Assembly: GCF_030253575.1 (NCBI RefSeq)
Contig: NC_080561.1
Coordinates: 36,937,564-37,001,563 of the forward strand
Direction: 5' to 3'
From: Rhododendron vialii
Lineage: Eukaryota > Streptophyta > Magnoliopsida > Ericales > Ericaceae
DNA: 64,000 nucleotides
Shown here: piece by piece, positions 47,141 through 59,940 of the stretch
How the letters are laid out: the number at the start of each line of letters is the position of its first letter
Position numbering within the stretch: position 1 is the first letter of the stretch
Notes under the pieces: generated by a model
Databases searched by the model: none
Told to the model about the DNA's origin: nothing
The model's input: the letters and a program-made list of their open reading frames with translations, nothing else
Made by a program: the position numbers and the translations under genes

Positions 47141-47339
47141 TGAGAGCCAACTGCTCCTTTTTCTTCTCCGAGGAACGCCTCCAAACCTCCTCTGTCTCCT
47201 CTTCACCACCAACCAAAACACAGTCCTAAATGGTAAAATAAAATATCACACATCAACACCTCTCTCTCTCTCTCTTCAATAGAAACCATCAGGGAAGATC
47301 GACAAAAGGGACGAAACTGCTACTCACGTAAGTGCTAAC

Positions 47340-47342
<3 letters not shown>

Positions 47343-47388
<46 letters not shown>
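47343..47388. repeat. (CT)n microsatellite in the phosphatase leader
   Basis: About 22 uninterrupted CT units followed by a short CA run. A shorter CT tract is at 47260-47275. Such tracts are common in plant 5' leaders. Confidence 0.95.
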
Positions 47389-47396
<8 letters not shown>

Positions 47397-48518
47397 ACCT
47401 TTCTACACAATAGGGTGCATTTAGTTGCTATGGAAGGAAGGTTAGGAGTTCAACTTCTTTTCTGACTTTCGCCGATAAGCTTTTTCGTCAACATCCCTTT
47501 TCTAGTTTCAATTATTGGCATTTATTCACTCTTGACTTCATGAGTAATCAGCAATGCCGCTGACTACATTCGGCTAATAAGATTCGCGTAAAAAGTCATC
47601 AAGATCTTGGGATTTCAGCACAATTTTCAATTTTTGCACCGAAATTTCGATTTTTTCGGCTCGGATTGATCTCCGGAAATCTCATTTTCTGTGCAGTTTA
47701 AGTTAATATACCCTTCTGTTAGTAATGTCCTTTCAACGAAGCTTTACAGGTGAGATGAACTCAGAAAGGTGATTTTTCTTCTACTTGGGGGTGATTTAAT
47801 GGAGAATATTTGATCCAACTCTCATAGATCTCAAAAATAAAATAAAAAAGCTAAAAAATTCTTTGATTGTTCATCCTCTCTGTAAAGTTCCTACATCAAG
47901 CTTCCTACTCTTCAAGGAAAAGTAATTACCTGGCCTCCCTCCCCCTCTCCAATATAATATCCCAAGGAGGTTGGCCGGTGATCAAGTCCCAAGACTTATA
48001 AACTTGTTCTCTCTTAGCTCTCGGGTTCAAAATCGGCAAGTGCGGAAATTCTCTCGCGATTGGTTCACGAGGACCAGTCGAGGTGAGCTTATACTGACCT
48101 AGATACATAATTAAATTCTAAAGTATACTCACATACATACACATTTATATATGTACGAATATGTATAATAACTTATAAGTATACGGTCGGTCATCTTCTC
48201 ATTCATCAGTTCCTTCCTTTACGATCCTTCCGCAGAAGCTGTCTCCATTTTTGCAACTGGGTCTTTTATTATTCCCCGTTGAATACTCAATTTCGCACTA
48301 ATTTATGGCGCCCTTTCATTGAAAAATCAGTTCTGAGTCATAATTCAACCCTTCCAAAATTAAAAACGTCAATTAAAACCCTTTTTATTGTTTCTCTCTC
48401 CTCGATTTCATTAATCTAAGATCTTCCATTAATATCTGCGCGTAACCGACGAATTCGCAGCTAATTGCATAAACTGGGTTCAGTTTCTTGAGACAGTTTT
48501 GGTTTGGATTTTGGAGCA

Positions 48519-51500
48519 ATGAGAACAGAGCGCGTGAGGAATTCCAAGGTATGCTAATAATCAATCAATACCCATTTATATTCATGCGAGTATACATATA
48601 TAGCGATGCTTAGGAACACAACTTCGAACACAATTTCATCTGTCGAGTCATTCAGTAGTTCATGTGGGCCCGCATGGAATAGGAAATTCTGTTGTGCAGA
48701 GGAGTTCTACATGGTCTAGTGCGGCATCCGAGCCGTTCGGCAATCAATGGTTCATATTTCATCTCGGCTCTTGCGAATCTAGGTCGGTCATTGCCGAGAT
48801 GAGAGTTGGACGCCGAGACGGATGGATGAGATGCCGCACTACAAGATATATATCGAACGGTTGCGGATACCATTATTGTGTTAGGAAGATGCGTTCCTAA
48901 ACTTCTTTTTGTTGTATTTATATACCAGTATATGCAAAGCTGAGAGAGAAAATGTTTTGCAGTCTTCATGGCCAAAAGTGGTGGTGAGAAAATGGCTGAA
49001 TATCAAGACTGGCGCAGATGAATTCCATTCTGATTACAAGATCAGGGGTAAGTTCAATCCTTGGTTTTTTTAATTTTCTCGTCGATTTTAGTTCTGGGTA
49101 TAATTGTATTTGGGGCATATGTTTTTTAGAACAAGACTCCTCAGTAGTTGAGAGGCAAACTGCATTTTTCGCCGGCACAATCGTCAAGAACATTAATCGT
49201 GCCGAAAATCATGTTGATTGGAGCTGATAGGCATGTGATTGATGGCATTTATCATTAGGAAATAAACTTGACACCCTGGATTAAATGTAGTTCTTTAAGA
49301 CAAATATTTCCAATCAGGAATGGTTTAGATCCGTTCCACGTAGTTTTTGACATGATTGATGTTTTTAACAAACACCACAAAGCAGGACTCGGGGACGCTG
49401 CCAAACATCTTGCCGAGCGGGTGCAGGGCGCATCCGGACCATCAAAAAGTTTTTTCAATGGTCCAAATTGTCGAGACAGACAATCCAGATGCGCTTGACA
49501 GGAATCGCTTGGCAGCATCGTCGAAATAAACTCGAGATGGGCCTGAAAATTGTCCATTGGTTATTTAAGAGATTTGTTGTTTTTTGTGGAAAAAAACAGC
49601 TATGGTGGATGGAAGAAGTGAGAGAAGAAAGAGTTGCTCTGACAAGGACTCCTACGTCGTCGTACCGGAGGAGCTTTCAGGTAATTTTCCCGTGGGTCCG
49701 CAGAGCACCATGTACTGTACTCCTTCAGCCTTTTGTTTCGTCGATGGTAAATCTTTCCTTCCACAATTAATTTCTGATCTCACCAGAAGGCTGGTTGATG
49801 GAAGCTAGAGATAGTATTCAACGGCCGAGATTTGAAACCGGGTGTACCACAGTCGCGGATGATCTCAACCTCAGGTTAGGCAAGTATTTCTAAATTGAAG
49901 GTTAAATTAGGAAATTTGTTAGGGCTTGTTTGCTTAGCCTGTTTATTTGCTTCTTTTTGTCAAATAAATTAAATAAACAAATCAACAAAATACTGCTTAA
50001 TATTTACGTACTTACTAGTGCAACCATACTTTTGAAGAGAAGTATAAGCATATCGTTTGATGACAAGTCAAACGAGCACTTAGGACCCATTTGATAATTG
50101 TATTTTATTTGCTCGTGTCTTTACTTTTTATTGTTGTGTCTATATTTATTCAAAAATAACAACAAATAAATAAGACGTAAAAATCAAACCGGCTCTTAGT
50201 ATCTCCATATTTTTACCCCAATTACTGGCTTAGAAATTGGCAATGGCCAATCAATTCAAAAAGATTCTCTCTTTAATCTTGCTTTTTAAATTATAAAGGT
50301 AATATGGGGAGCAATTATTGAGGGGTGTTTTTAGTATTGAAACATTTGTAAATTTTTATTTATGGTCGAAAAGTTGTTAAGTGTTTTCGGTAGTGAATAA
50401 GTTGTTGATAAATATTAAGTTTTTCCGGTAATAAATAAGTTACTGATGGTTTTATGAGTAGAGTTGCTGTAAAAAAAATTATTGACAATTTTTTTGTTAA
50501 TGAAAACGAGATCGTATAATTACAGGATGTTCATAGGGACATGGAACGTAGGAGGGAAGTCGCCACATGAAGGGTTGAATTTAAGAGATTGGCTACGGAC
50601 GCCTGCCCCAGCTGACATCTACGTCCTTGGGTATGTACAACTCTACACTCCTCCTCCTTATTTACATCCCTCCCGCTCAACTGATATCTCTCCCTCTCGA
50701 ACGTGGTATGTACTGCACAATTTCAATCGTTCAAAAGTATTTTAGTACACTTTTAATAAAATGGCACCTTGGTGGGCTCTCCTACTTTGGTACACCATGT
50801 AATAGACCAGCATCATGGAATCTCATCTTTAATTTTCGTTTTAAACTCCGGAAAAACAAAGCCGGCTAGGTGCTCTCTCACTGTAAATCTTTTGTTCTCT
50901 CACCAAAACCCGCTGCTTAGTTCTTTATGCCACTCTCCTACTACTTCCGTATCAAGAAGTTCGCCATTTATAGCGTAGGCATGTCCAAAACCATAGACTA
51001 TTTCTTCATGTATGTTGCAGTACCAAGAGCATCTCCAACCAAGCTCTGAAACACAAAAATAGAGAATGAATGTGACATATTAAAAGAAGATTTTGTAATT
51101 TATTTTCTCTTTTTGCACTTTATGAGAGAATTTTGGAGGAACCATGGTACTTTTTAGAGATTTGGTCTCCAAAATGAAAAGCAGGGTCTCTATTTTTGGA
51201 GATCCAAAAGTAAATTTGGGGTCCAAATCTCTAAAAAGTGCTATGGCTCCCTTCAATATTCTCTCATAAAGTGAAAAAGAGAGAATAAATTACAAAATCT
51301 CTCCTCAATATGTCACATACATTCTCTATTTTTGTGTTTTAGAGGATGGGTTGGAGATGCTCTAACCCATTTCTAAAACTCCTAAATAGAGAATGGATGT
51401 GACATATTGGAAGAAGATTTTGTAATTCATTCGCACTTTTTATACTTTATGAGAGAATTTAAGAGAAACCTATCGTACTTTTAGAGATTTTGTCTTCAAA

Positions 51501-54500
51501 ATGGAAGTAAGGTCTCCATATTTGGAGAACCAAAAACAATTTAGAAACCCAAACATCTAAAAAGAATAATAGATCCCTCCTGGATTCTTTTGTAAAGTGC
51601 AAAAAATAAAAATAAATTACAAAATCTATCTCCTATGTGTCACATCCATATTACGATTTTAGAGATGGGTTGAAGATGCTCTTAAGTGCATGTATTTGTT
51701 TGAAACTCCCTCCCAACCACTCATTAATATGAGTTTTCGCCTCAATGTCTCATTTACCCCGAGTAATTCTGGGAGTTCAAGTGAAGTGAATTTTACAAGT
51801 TATGCGGTTAAAAATCACATAATGTATCACTAAGATTGAACTCGGAAACCCTACAGTGCAGAGGTATAGTTTGTAATTCGAGCCATCATTGGGACTATTA
51901 GATTGTAGAAATGAGACATAGTTTGTAATTCGAGCCATCATTGGGATTATTAGATTGTAGAAATGAGACAGTTCGAATTGTGCACTACAACCCTATAGTA
52001 AAGGGCGCACTACAAAGTCCGATTAGAGACAAAATAGTAGTAATCTCGTACCTTAATTTGGAAATTAGTGAAAAGTGCTAATGAACCACGCGCCAACATG
52101 TTACGTTGGGTCTTGTGTTTTTTCTTGACGCCAAGTTATAACACATGCACACCAGCTCATCAGTAACGTGCCCGCAGAAGTCATCCCCCAAGTCCTTTCT
52201 CGTGTCCTCTTCATGAGAAATTCTTAAGTGCCGGGTGGGTACTATGTTAACCGGTTGATGTGGTATCCGAGTAAGCACATTCGAGCCGTTCAAAAGTGTA
52301 TTGAACGATCCAAATTGAAACATTTTCTCTCCTCTCTCCTCTCATCTCCACACTCTCTCTCCTCTTTCTCTCTCTAAATTCGAGCCGTCCAAAACTCAAA
52401 TGAACGGTCCGGATACACCAAGTGGGCACCACGTGGACACTGAAAATTTTCTCCCTTTTCAAAGTTTCACCCGTTTGCCCCACCGCCCCTACTACTTTTT
52501 GCTGCTGCTTCCTTGACCCCTTCCACGGTTCCACAATCGAGAGTGCTGACGAAGTGAATTACTTATGTCATAAATTTAAAAAGAATATTTTTTTTTTATA
52601 AAAACCTAAACTCATAAACCAATCACAAACTCCTCGCTAGGGATTTGGAGGGTTACTGTTGAACTTCATATAGATACGAGGTCGGATCTCCTCTGTCTCA
52701 AAAACTTCTATGCCTCTGAGGTTTATTTTTTGATCAGCAAAACTTTTTTATAAATCTTTGAATAAGATTACAAAGTTTTAACGGATCACGGGCACACCGA
52801 TGAACGCCACCGAAAATCAAACCCAAAAAACATTTCGGCGGTTGGATTGAGTAATTTTTTTTTTTTATGTTTAAAATTTAACGGCCGGATAATCTCTCAA
52901 GGGAAGTTTTGACTAACCATTTTCACCCCGTTATTGTGGATATCAGGTTCCAGGAAATCGTACCACTCAACGCAGGAAACATACTCGGGGCAGAGGACAA
53001 TAGTCCAGCTGGCAAGTGGCTCTCCCTAATCCGCGAAGCTTTGAACAATAACACAACTGACCCTGAAGTTTTGAAATATTACAATAGTTCCCCTAATGTT
53101 GACCTAAAACAATCACCACCGAGTGCAAAACCAAGAGTAAGCTTCTCCGACTTGCTCTCACTAGAAGATGAACTCAACGATGAGGATTTTCAGAGGTTTC
53201 TGAGCTCGAATTCAAACTCGACGGAAGAAGGCTCGCCTGGCCGACCTAGTACCAGTAGTCTTGATAACCATCAATATTGTTTGGCAGCTAGTAAACAGAT
53301 GGTGGGTATTTTCTTGTGCGTATGGGTTCGAGTGGACCTGTATCGCAACATTAGCAATTTGAAGGTCTCTTGTGTTGGAAGAGGCATCATGGGATATCTT
53401 GGCAATAAGGTAAATAGCTAGACACATACTAAACTCTTCAGTTGAGCTTCAAAATGTGTTGTAGTTTGAATTATTACTCTTTTAAAAGAACCTGAACAAG
53501 TTCCAAACGAGCGATCACAAAATGAGCTCAATCTACAAGTGGGATTCTTCGTTCTTATATATTTTTCATTTTTATGGGTTAATAGGGATCAATATCAATT
53601 AGTATGACATTGCACAAGACAACATTTTGCTTTGTTTGCACCCATTTGGCCTCTGGAGAGAAAGAAGGCGACGAAGTCCGAAGAAATTCAGATGTTATGG
53701 AAATTTTGAAGAAAACAAGGTTCTCTCATGCGTGCAGAGGACTCGGGAAAGCAATCCCTCCTGAGAGCATTTTGGAACATGAGTAAGTGTTCGATCATTA
53801 AGTTCCACATTCAAGATATTGTAATGTAGAAGTTTGATCTGTATCCTAACTTCTTTAACTTTTCCCCCTAATTAGTAAGATCATTTGGCTCGGAGACTTG
53901 AATTATCGACTTGCTTCGGGTTGTGCTGACACACATGAGCTACTGAAGAATAACGATTGGAAATCACTTTTAGAGAAAGATCAGGTTAGAGAGACTTAAT
54001 GACGGATTCGCTCTCTTTTTTTTGTTTGTTTTATCTCTGTCCTCACCCTATGTACCACCTTTAGGAATTTCTCTAGTTGTTACTATTTAATCACTTGTCT
54101 ATGTGAAATCATGTTATGACATTATAATTGATGTGGCCCTGTTGGCAGTTGAGGATAGAGAAAAGAGCTGGCCGTGTGTTTAAGGAATGGGAAGAAGGGA
54201 GGATATATTTTGCTCCAACTTACAAGTACCTCACCAACTCTGATAATTATGTTGTCCAAATCTCTACTTCTAAAGAGAAGCAAAGGACTCCTGCCTGGTA
54301 CTTATTTTACTCTGCATTGCTCTACAATCAAGTTTTACAATAATTTGGTTTCATTTGATTACATTAAGCTAGCGATCCCGGTCAATGTCTCAAAGCATCT
54401 CCAACCCACTAGGCATATATGGCCTGTTAGCAAATATAGCAAATCATATACACCTTTATATTCTCCAACGAACTCGATCTGTATGAGGCGAGGCGTTTTG

Positions 54501-54839
54501 GCTAAGTCCATCCTTACTCTTTACGTGTAGCCGTGTAGGTAGCCAAATTTCACTAGGCGAATCCCTTTCCCGGCTACCAAGGACAATCTCTATCCTCCCT
54601 CTACCTCTCTTTACCTTTTTTCTGCAACTTCACCGGTATATTCTTTCACCACGTATGTAGCAAGAACATTTCTCTTGTAAAATTTGTTAAAGTTAATTTT
54701 AATTTTAGAGAGTGGGGTTTGAACACATAGATGGACAAGTGAATAGGTAAAATATAGATTGTACTTTTAGCTAGGCAAAAGATTCCACTAAGTGAAAATT
54801 GCAACTCAACACAGGGAATTAGGGGCTTACATTGATCCA

Positions 54840-54882
<43 letters not shown>

Positions 54883-56338
54883 AAGTAATGCACAGACCAC
54901 CTGGGTTTCTCATTGCTTGCATTGGGAAACAACTGATCAGTCGGTTCAAGCTTTTACTTTACTCCTGTCATAGAATAAATTCCTTACGCCGACCCTGTCA
55001 ATGTTTAATTAACTTGCACCGCCTTCCTTGCTTAACCTGTCTTAGTTACTGCAAGGAGATTCTATTGGTCAAATACTTCATACTGTCTTTACTCATTTTA
55101 TACTACTAAAGCGTTTTGAACAAATTTCTTAGCATTTGAATCTTGAATTTATGAAGAGACCGTGAAATCCCACCTCGGAAACATATAGAAATGTCGAGGA
55201 AATAGATAAGGTAATGGGGACTTCGGATTGGTGCTGTGTAATAGTGTACACAGCACCGTACTACGCACCATCCCCAATTCAGGTAATGCCCACTACCAGC
55301 TACTACTAACATAAGTTATAACCAAGGATGGAGTCACAGGAGGTCTAGTGATGATGACCATCATGACAAGAATTTTAGAAAATATAATGTAATTATTATA
55401 TGTAAAAAAAATTATCCCCAATGTATATAGACCTGTCACCGCTAGACTTTTTTCACTATTATTTGCTATATACTAGTCCTTAATCTTTTAATTTTTTTTT
55501 TTCAAGAAAGGAGACCCAAAAAAGTTTTCCGAAACAAAAATCATCGATGCATTTTAACGACATGAAAGAGTGTCAGACACAATTTAAGATGTCCCAGTAT
55601 AATAAATAGATTAAATTAAAGTTAGATCATTTTTCGTACTCCATGTGTACATGACAAACTTCATTTACTATTGAGTAGTTTTTATTATGTCTTTAAAAAA
55701 TTTCCTAGAGCCGATGACATTCGTATTTTTTATGCATCTTTTTATGGCTCCTTTTATTTTTTAAATATATATTTCGCCACTGCTAGGGTAAAATCTTGGC
55801 TCCATTCCTGGTTATAACTTTTGAGTCACTTGGTTAGGCTAAAGTTTGGTAGGTCAGATGGTACAGATGGTTACTATCTAGATTGGTACGAGGGAAAGAA
55901 GATGTTTAACTATGGAAGGAAAATGTATAACTATATTTGGTCATATTGAAATATCAACTCTCTCTCTAGCAAAATAAGCTACCTAATTTATCACTTTTTT
56001 GGTCATATGGAAATGATAGGTGCGACAGAATATTGTGGAAAGGTGAAGGACTGAAGCAAATATGGTATGTGAGAGGTGAGTCCAAATTCTCAGACCACAG
56101 GCCAGTTTATTCTCTCTTCTCAGTCCAAGTCAATTTCGCCAACAAAAACAAGCCCACACCCATTACTAGCTCAACCACCACCAAATCACCACCACTGCTG
56201 CCACCGCGACCGTTGCCGGTTCCAACTGCCAGTGGATTGCCACCAATATGTTTTGCCAAAATTGAGGCAGATGAATTGTTGCTCATAACCAGGGCTCAAA
56301 GCTGCATACAGAGCACACCAAGGTGGCCACTCCAATGA
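48519..56338 (+). CDS. Type I inositol polyphosphate 5-phosphatase
   Basis: Removes the 5-phosphate from inositol phosphates or phosphoinositides, damping Ca2+ and phosphoinositide signalling. Coding exons: 48519-48548, 48963-49047, 49600-49680, 49787-49874, 50526-50630, 52947-53409, 53586-53782, 53876-53984, 54149-54297, 56020-56338; phases agree and give 541 residues. The N-terminus has the plant type I word [16 protein letters not shown]. The catalytic domain starts [14 protein letters not shown] (from R95) and carries [11 protein letters not shown] (131-141), [21 protein letters not shown] (354-361), PAWCDRILW (434-442) and SDHRPV (460-465), all key metal and substrate motifs intact. The tail is Pro/Thr-rich. 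No WD40 repeats, so it is not the type II form. It resembles the CVP2/CVL1 group, but I cannot choose an orthologue. Large introns at 50631-52946 and 54298-56019 hold repeats. Confidence 0.94.
48610..48900. mobile_element. MITE in phosphatase intron 1
   Basis: Left end TTAGGAACACAACTTCGAAC and the inverse of the right end TTAGGAACGCATCTTCCTAA share TTAGGAAC(A/G)CA(A/T)CTTC. The interior also has inverted pieces (AGTGCGGCATC / GATGCCGCACT, and CATCTCGGC / GCCGAGATG). It fills most of the 414-base intron. No clear target site duplication was seen. Confidence 0.75.
49394..49523. mobile_element. Small fold-back element in phosphatase intron 2
   Basis: Left GACGCTGCCAAACATCTTGC ... GGCGCATCCGG; inverse of the right GACGATGCTGCCAAGCGATT ... 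AGCGCATCTGG. Similar tips occur at 36801-36961. It ends about 76 bases before the exon 3 acceptor. Confidence 0.55.
51026..51363. mobile_element. Long fold-back MITE, AGAGCATCTCCAACC ends
   Basis: Left end AGAGCATCTCCAACC and right end GGTTGGAGATGCTCT are exact inverse complements. Complementarity continues inward through AACACAAAAATAGAGAATG, GTGACATATT, TTTTGTAATTTATT, CACTTTATGAGAGAAT and TTTTTAGAGATTTGG, so nearly the entire 338 bp can fold on itself. It lies in the 2.3-kb intron of the phosphatase gene. Such GAGCATCTCCAACC elements are frequent near plant genes. Confidence 0.88.
51364..51682. mobile_element. Second copy of the fold-back MITE, directly adjoining
   Basis: Begins AACCCATTTCTAAAACTCC, lacking the first AGAGCATCTCC, and ends GGGTTGAAGATGCTCT. 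The same inner words as the first copy are present but more diverged (TTTTGTAATTCATTCGCAC, ACTTTATGAGAGAATTT, TCACATCCAT). It starts at the base after the first copy, so one inserted in or beside the end of the other, or the pair arose by unequal exchange. Confidence 0.8.
54843..54879. repeat. (GA)n microsatellite in the last phosphatase intron
   Basis: About 18 GA units, uninterrupted, inside the intron 54298-56019. Confidence 0.95.
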
Positions 56339-58649
56339 CACACCGACGCGTCAACAGGACACACTGGAGAAGCATCCCTCTGACTCCGCCGGAATTTTTA
56401 ACGGTTTTGTGAGTTCTAAAAAATTCGTGGGCTTTTTACTCTCCGGCAGAGGTGACGGAGACCATAGTCACCATACCTGTACTTTCATTTTTGTTCAAAA
56501 GAAAATTTTACGGGCTTTGAGTGTCATGATTGGCCCAACCCATATTCTCTGTTGAACCAAATTGAGATAAGTTACAAAATGACATGCGGGTTGGGGCGTG
56601 CCGGCACGCCGGATGGATGACACGTGGGTTGATCAGGGACCGTTGGATCATGATGACTGATGATGGACAGAGAGTGGTAGCTACTTATTTCAACATGGAA
56701 TTCTGAGCCGTTTTGACCATTGGTTTGAAGAATGTAATTCAGCTTTGTTATGTTTGATTCTCGCAGTTTTATCTGTGAGATGCGAAACAGAAATGATTCG
56801 TGCACAGCAGTCTGTGCACATAGCACAGCCCGATGCGAAATGGGTTCGAAAAGGATCTGTGCGCTCGGGTACAGACAGAGATCGTTTCTTCTAGTATATA
56901 TTTTTTTTTGGAGGGGACGGAGATGAGATATAAATTGTTAATTGGTTAAACATTGAATAGCTTTATAGAGGAAGGGTTGACATTAGGAAAAATGAGAATC
57001 TTGTATTAGTTTATCGAAATGTCAAAGTTTGTTCTAAGTTTACTTAGCGACCAAAAAAAATTTGTACTAAATTTATGTTGTGTGATCTCATTCACCCAAG
57101 ATCGTCTGTCCTGAATTCACTCTTTCATATACAACAGTGTTTATGTCCATTTTTTGCAACAAATCTCGGATCAGCACTGGAGAGCCATTTAATTAAAAAT
57201 TAATTAAATTGGGCCAATATTCATTGTTTACTTGGGCTAAAAATTAATTAAAACTCATGTGAAGTGAGATGCATCGAATAATTTTCCATGAAAGTAATTA
57301 TTCGGAGAAGATGGGAACGGTTATGCACAGTTGGCGGACTAATAAGAAAACTTGGAAGGTGAAGTAGCAACCCATGATCGTGAATAACCGCCTCAAACCG
57401 TGTGGCAACCCACAATCGCTCTACGAGTTAGAAGTCAAGAATTACGACGGCAATCACCATCCAAGTTAGGCGCTACAAGTCTTGACACGCCTGCACTCAA
57501 TCAATCAACGCTTACAATGCATTCTCACATTTGCACGGCATACGTGTGTTAAAAACGAGAGTTAAAGAATCTTTGGAATGTGGACGAGGTATATAGTTCG
57601 GATAACGGATCTGGTCTCGTCTTGTTTATGTAGAAGCTTTAATATGGGAATTGTATTGCATAGGATAATTTTACAGTAAAATTCCACGTATTTGATTAGT
57701 TAAGTTTGACTCGAAATGAGAATTGGTTCGAATTTAAATAATTCATAGTTCTTTATGTATTAGTTTGGGAAAATGACGGTCCAGAATGTATTTTGATAAT
57801 TAATACCCCGCCAAGGACATGCTGAAAATATTGGCAAAAGACGTCATTGGCCGTCATTTTCCCTCTTAGTTTTGGATGTTTGCCCACCATCTCTTGCTAC
57901 TTAAAAACGGGGTCATATAATCAGATTGGGCCGTGGGTTGTCGGCCAGGCCTGCTGCTGATTTTTGGTCCGTGGGCTTTACTGAGAACTCTGAGTTTTGG
58001 TGGGCCTTGACCCAAGTTTTGGTGGGCTGATCTTCCCATGATTTGCCCAAAAAGAATTCGTTTTTTAAATTTCCTTAATGTTTTCAACCCAATTTTTTAT
58101 TATTTTTTATTTTTTGGGAAATGATTCAATAAGCTCCTGTTTGTTACGAATGATAGTAGTTTTCTCTTAAATTATAAAAGCCAGTTTTCCAAAATATACA
58201 CACTTTTGTTCTTCTCCCATCTTTTGGGAAAATATTTGTCTCCCTGCACGATTCTCAATAACTTTTTCTATTTATTTCTCTTCATTTATTACCACTCAAT
58301 ACATCAAAAATAATTTTCAAAGATGGAAACCAAACAAAAGGTGTTTATTTTGGTCCAATTTATCTTGGGTCAGGTAGTTAAATCAATAGTATGCTTTTGT
58401 TACAAGTCCATATGACCTAAAAAAAATTTTCCGGCATTTTTTACTCTTTGTAACTTTTTGTTGAATTTTTCGTCTTAAATTTGGGGGTTAATCATTTGTT
58501 TAGAGAAAAAAAACCAGAAATGTATAAAATATAAAAATGTGGTTACTTTAGACAAAAAAGATAGTTGTTTGATATTTTTTCGTCTTTGGTGAATTTTTTT
58601 TGTGTTTTAATGATTTTGATCAATTTTTTTTTCCACTTATTACAACCAC

Positions 58650-58826
58650 TGCTTAGTGCAATTAGTCAGTCATTGCCTCCCTTTTGTGGAAGGTCTTGGG
58701 TTCGAGCCCACAGAGAGCAAGCCCTTTAGGGGACTAGGGCTATGGATAGCTTCTGGTCTCCTCGTGCTAACTCCAACACCCCCACTAACCCCCGCTGATG
58801 TATATCGCCGTGGCAAAAAAAAAAAA
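58650..58826 (+). mobile_element. tRNA-derived SINE with poly(A) tail
   Basis: A box-B-like GGTTCGAGCCC lies at 58699-58709. A box-A-like TTAGTGCAATTAGTCAG lies about 45 bases upstream, the spacing expected for an internal Pol III promoter. A non-tRNA body follows and ends CTGATGTATATCGCCGTGGC plus 12 A. The left edge is approximate. It is not a tRNA gene, since the arms do not fold into a cloverleaf and a body and A-tail follow. Confidence 0.6.
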
Positions 58827-59085
58827 GAGTCCTCTCGTCTCCCTGACTCTAACACTCCCACTCTAACACCCCTACTAACCTCCGCTGATGTATATCGCCG
58901 TGGCAAAAAAAAAAAGACTCCTCTTGTCTCTCCGTGCTAACTCTAACACCTCCACTAACCCTCGCTAATGTATATCGCCATGGAAAAAAAAAAAAAAAGG
59001 CTCCTCTCATCTCCCCGTGCTAACTCTAACAGCCCTGTTAACCCTTGCCGATGTATATCGCTGTGGAAAGAAAAAAAAAAAAAAA
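58763..59085 (+). repeat. Four tandem SINE tail units each ending in poly(A)
   Basis: Tail unit of about 64-89 bp: (GACTCCTCTCGTCTCCC)CGTGCTAACTCTAACAC...CCCTGCTGATGTATATCGCC, GTGGCAAAAA... Ends are at 58826, 58915, 58998 and 59085, each with 11-15 A. Later units differ from the first by substitutions (GCTAATG, GCCGATG, GTGGAAAG). Only the 3' part is repeated; boxes A and B occur once. Confidence 0.85.
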
Positions 59086-59538
59086 GACTCCTCCCGTTAA
59101 GATGAATATTTTTAATTAAAATAATCAAATTAATTTAATTAGTAAAATAATCACTAAACAGACGGTCCAGATCGAATATTACTCCTCCACTTTGACGGCA
59201 CGGATTGTGGTCCACGATAATCTTCCGAGTGAAAAATCCTTACCCCAACCAATCATATGTATCTCGCCGCCGCCCTCGGCCGTACAATCGCCGGAAAAAC
59301 TTGGCCGGAGAGATTACGGTCATCATTAATAAAGGTACACACGTACGTGAATATTTATATGTAATCTCATCGACTCACTATTCGCTTCCGTTATGATGTA
59401 TTACTAGGTTTCAAATCGTTGAATTTTCGCGCTCTCTTTTTTCTATGGGAGAAGTAGGATTCCGGTACGGCCTTGTGTTTGGTTGCCGAGAAAATTTGGT
59501 ATTTGTTAAATACAAGAGAGTACTACAGCATCTGATTG

Positions 59539-59940
59539 CTCTGTATTCTCACTATTCTGTTCTTCAGTTCATAAGTTTTTTTTATTTTAATAACGAGATG
59601 TTCGGGCTAGCTTGCGCTCACCTCGACTAATTTCAGGGCCTTAAAGGTTAACAAACAACCGGACAAGACTCCAGTGGCCCCAAGATTTAGAATATTTGAA
59701 ACCTATGACCTCATAGCACTTATTATTTTATCATAACCACTTGGCTCCGTATTCTCACTATTCTGTTCTTCAGTTCATAAGTGTTTTTTTTTAATAACGA
59801 GATGTTCGGGCTAGCTTGCGCTCACCTCGACTAATTCTAGGGCCTTGAAGGTTAACAAACAACCGGACAAGACTCCAGTGGCCTCAAGATTTAGAATATT
59901 TGAAACCTAGCACTTATTATTTTATCATAACCACTTGGCC
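59539..59940 (-). mobile_element. Tandem pair of SINE-like elements, minus orientation
   Basis: Two copies, period about 205 bp, each with AATAACGAGATGTTCGGGCT, AGCTTGCGCTCACCTCGACT, AGGGCCTT, GTTAACAAACAACCGGACAA and CCAAGATTTAGAATATTTGA. On the minus strand each ends CTCGTTATTAAA plus an A-rich tract, as a SINE tail would. The copies are about 95% alike apart from one 12-base gap in the second. The SINE class is inferred from tail orientation and size. Confidence 0.6.

Noticed and set aside
58690..58720. tRNA gene candidate (GGTTCGAGCCC)
   Set aside because: Only the box B region is tRNA-like; no acceptor stem pairs and the sequence continues into a SINE body with poly(A).
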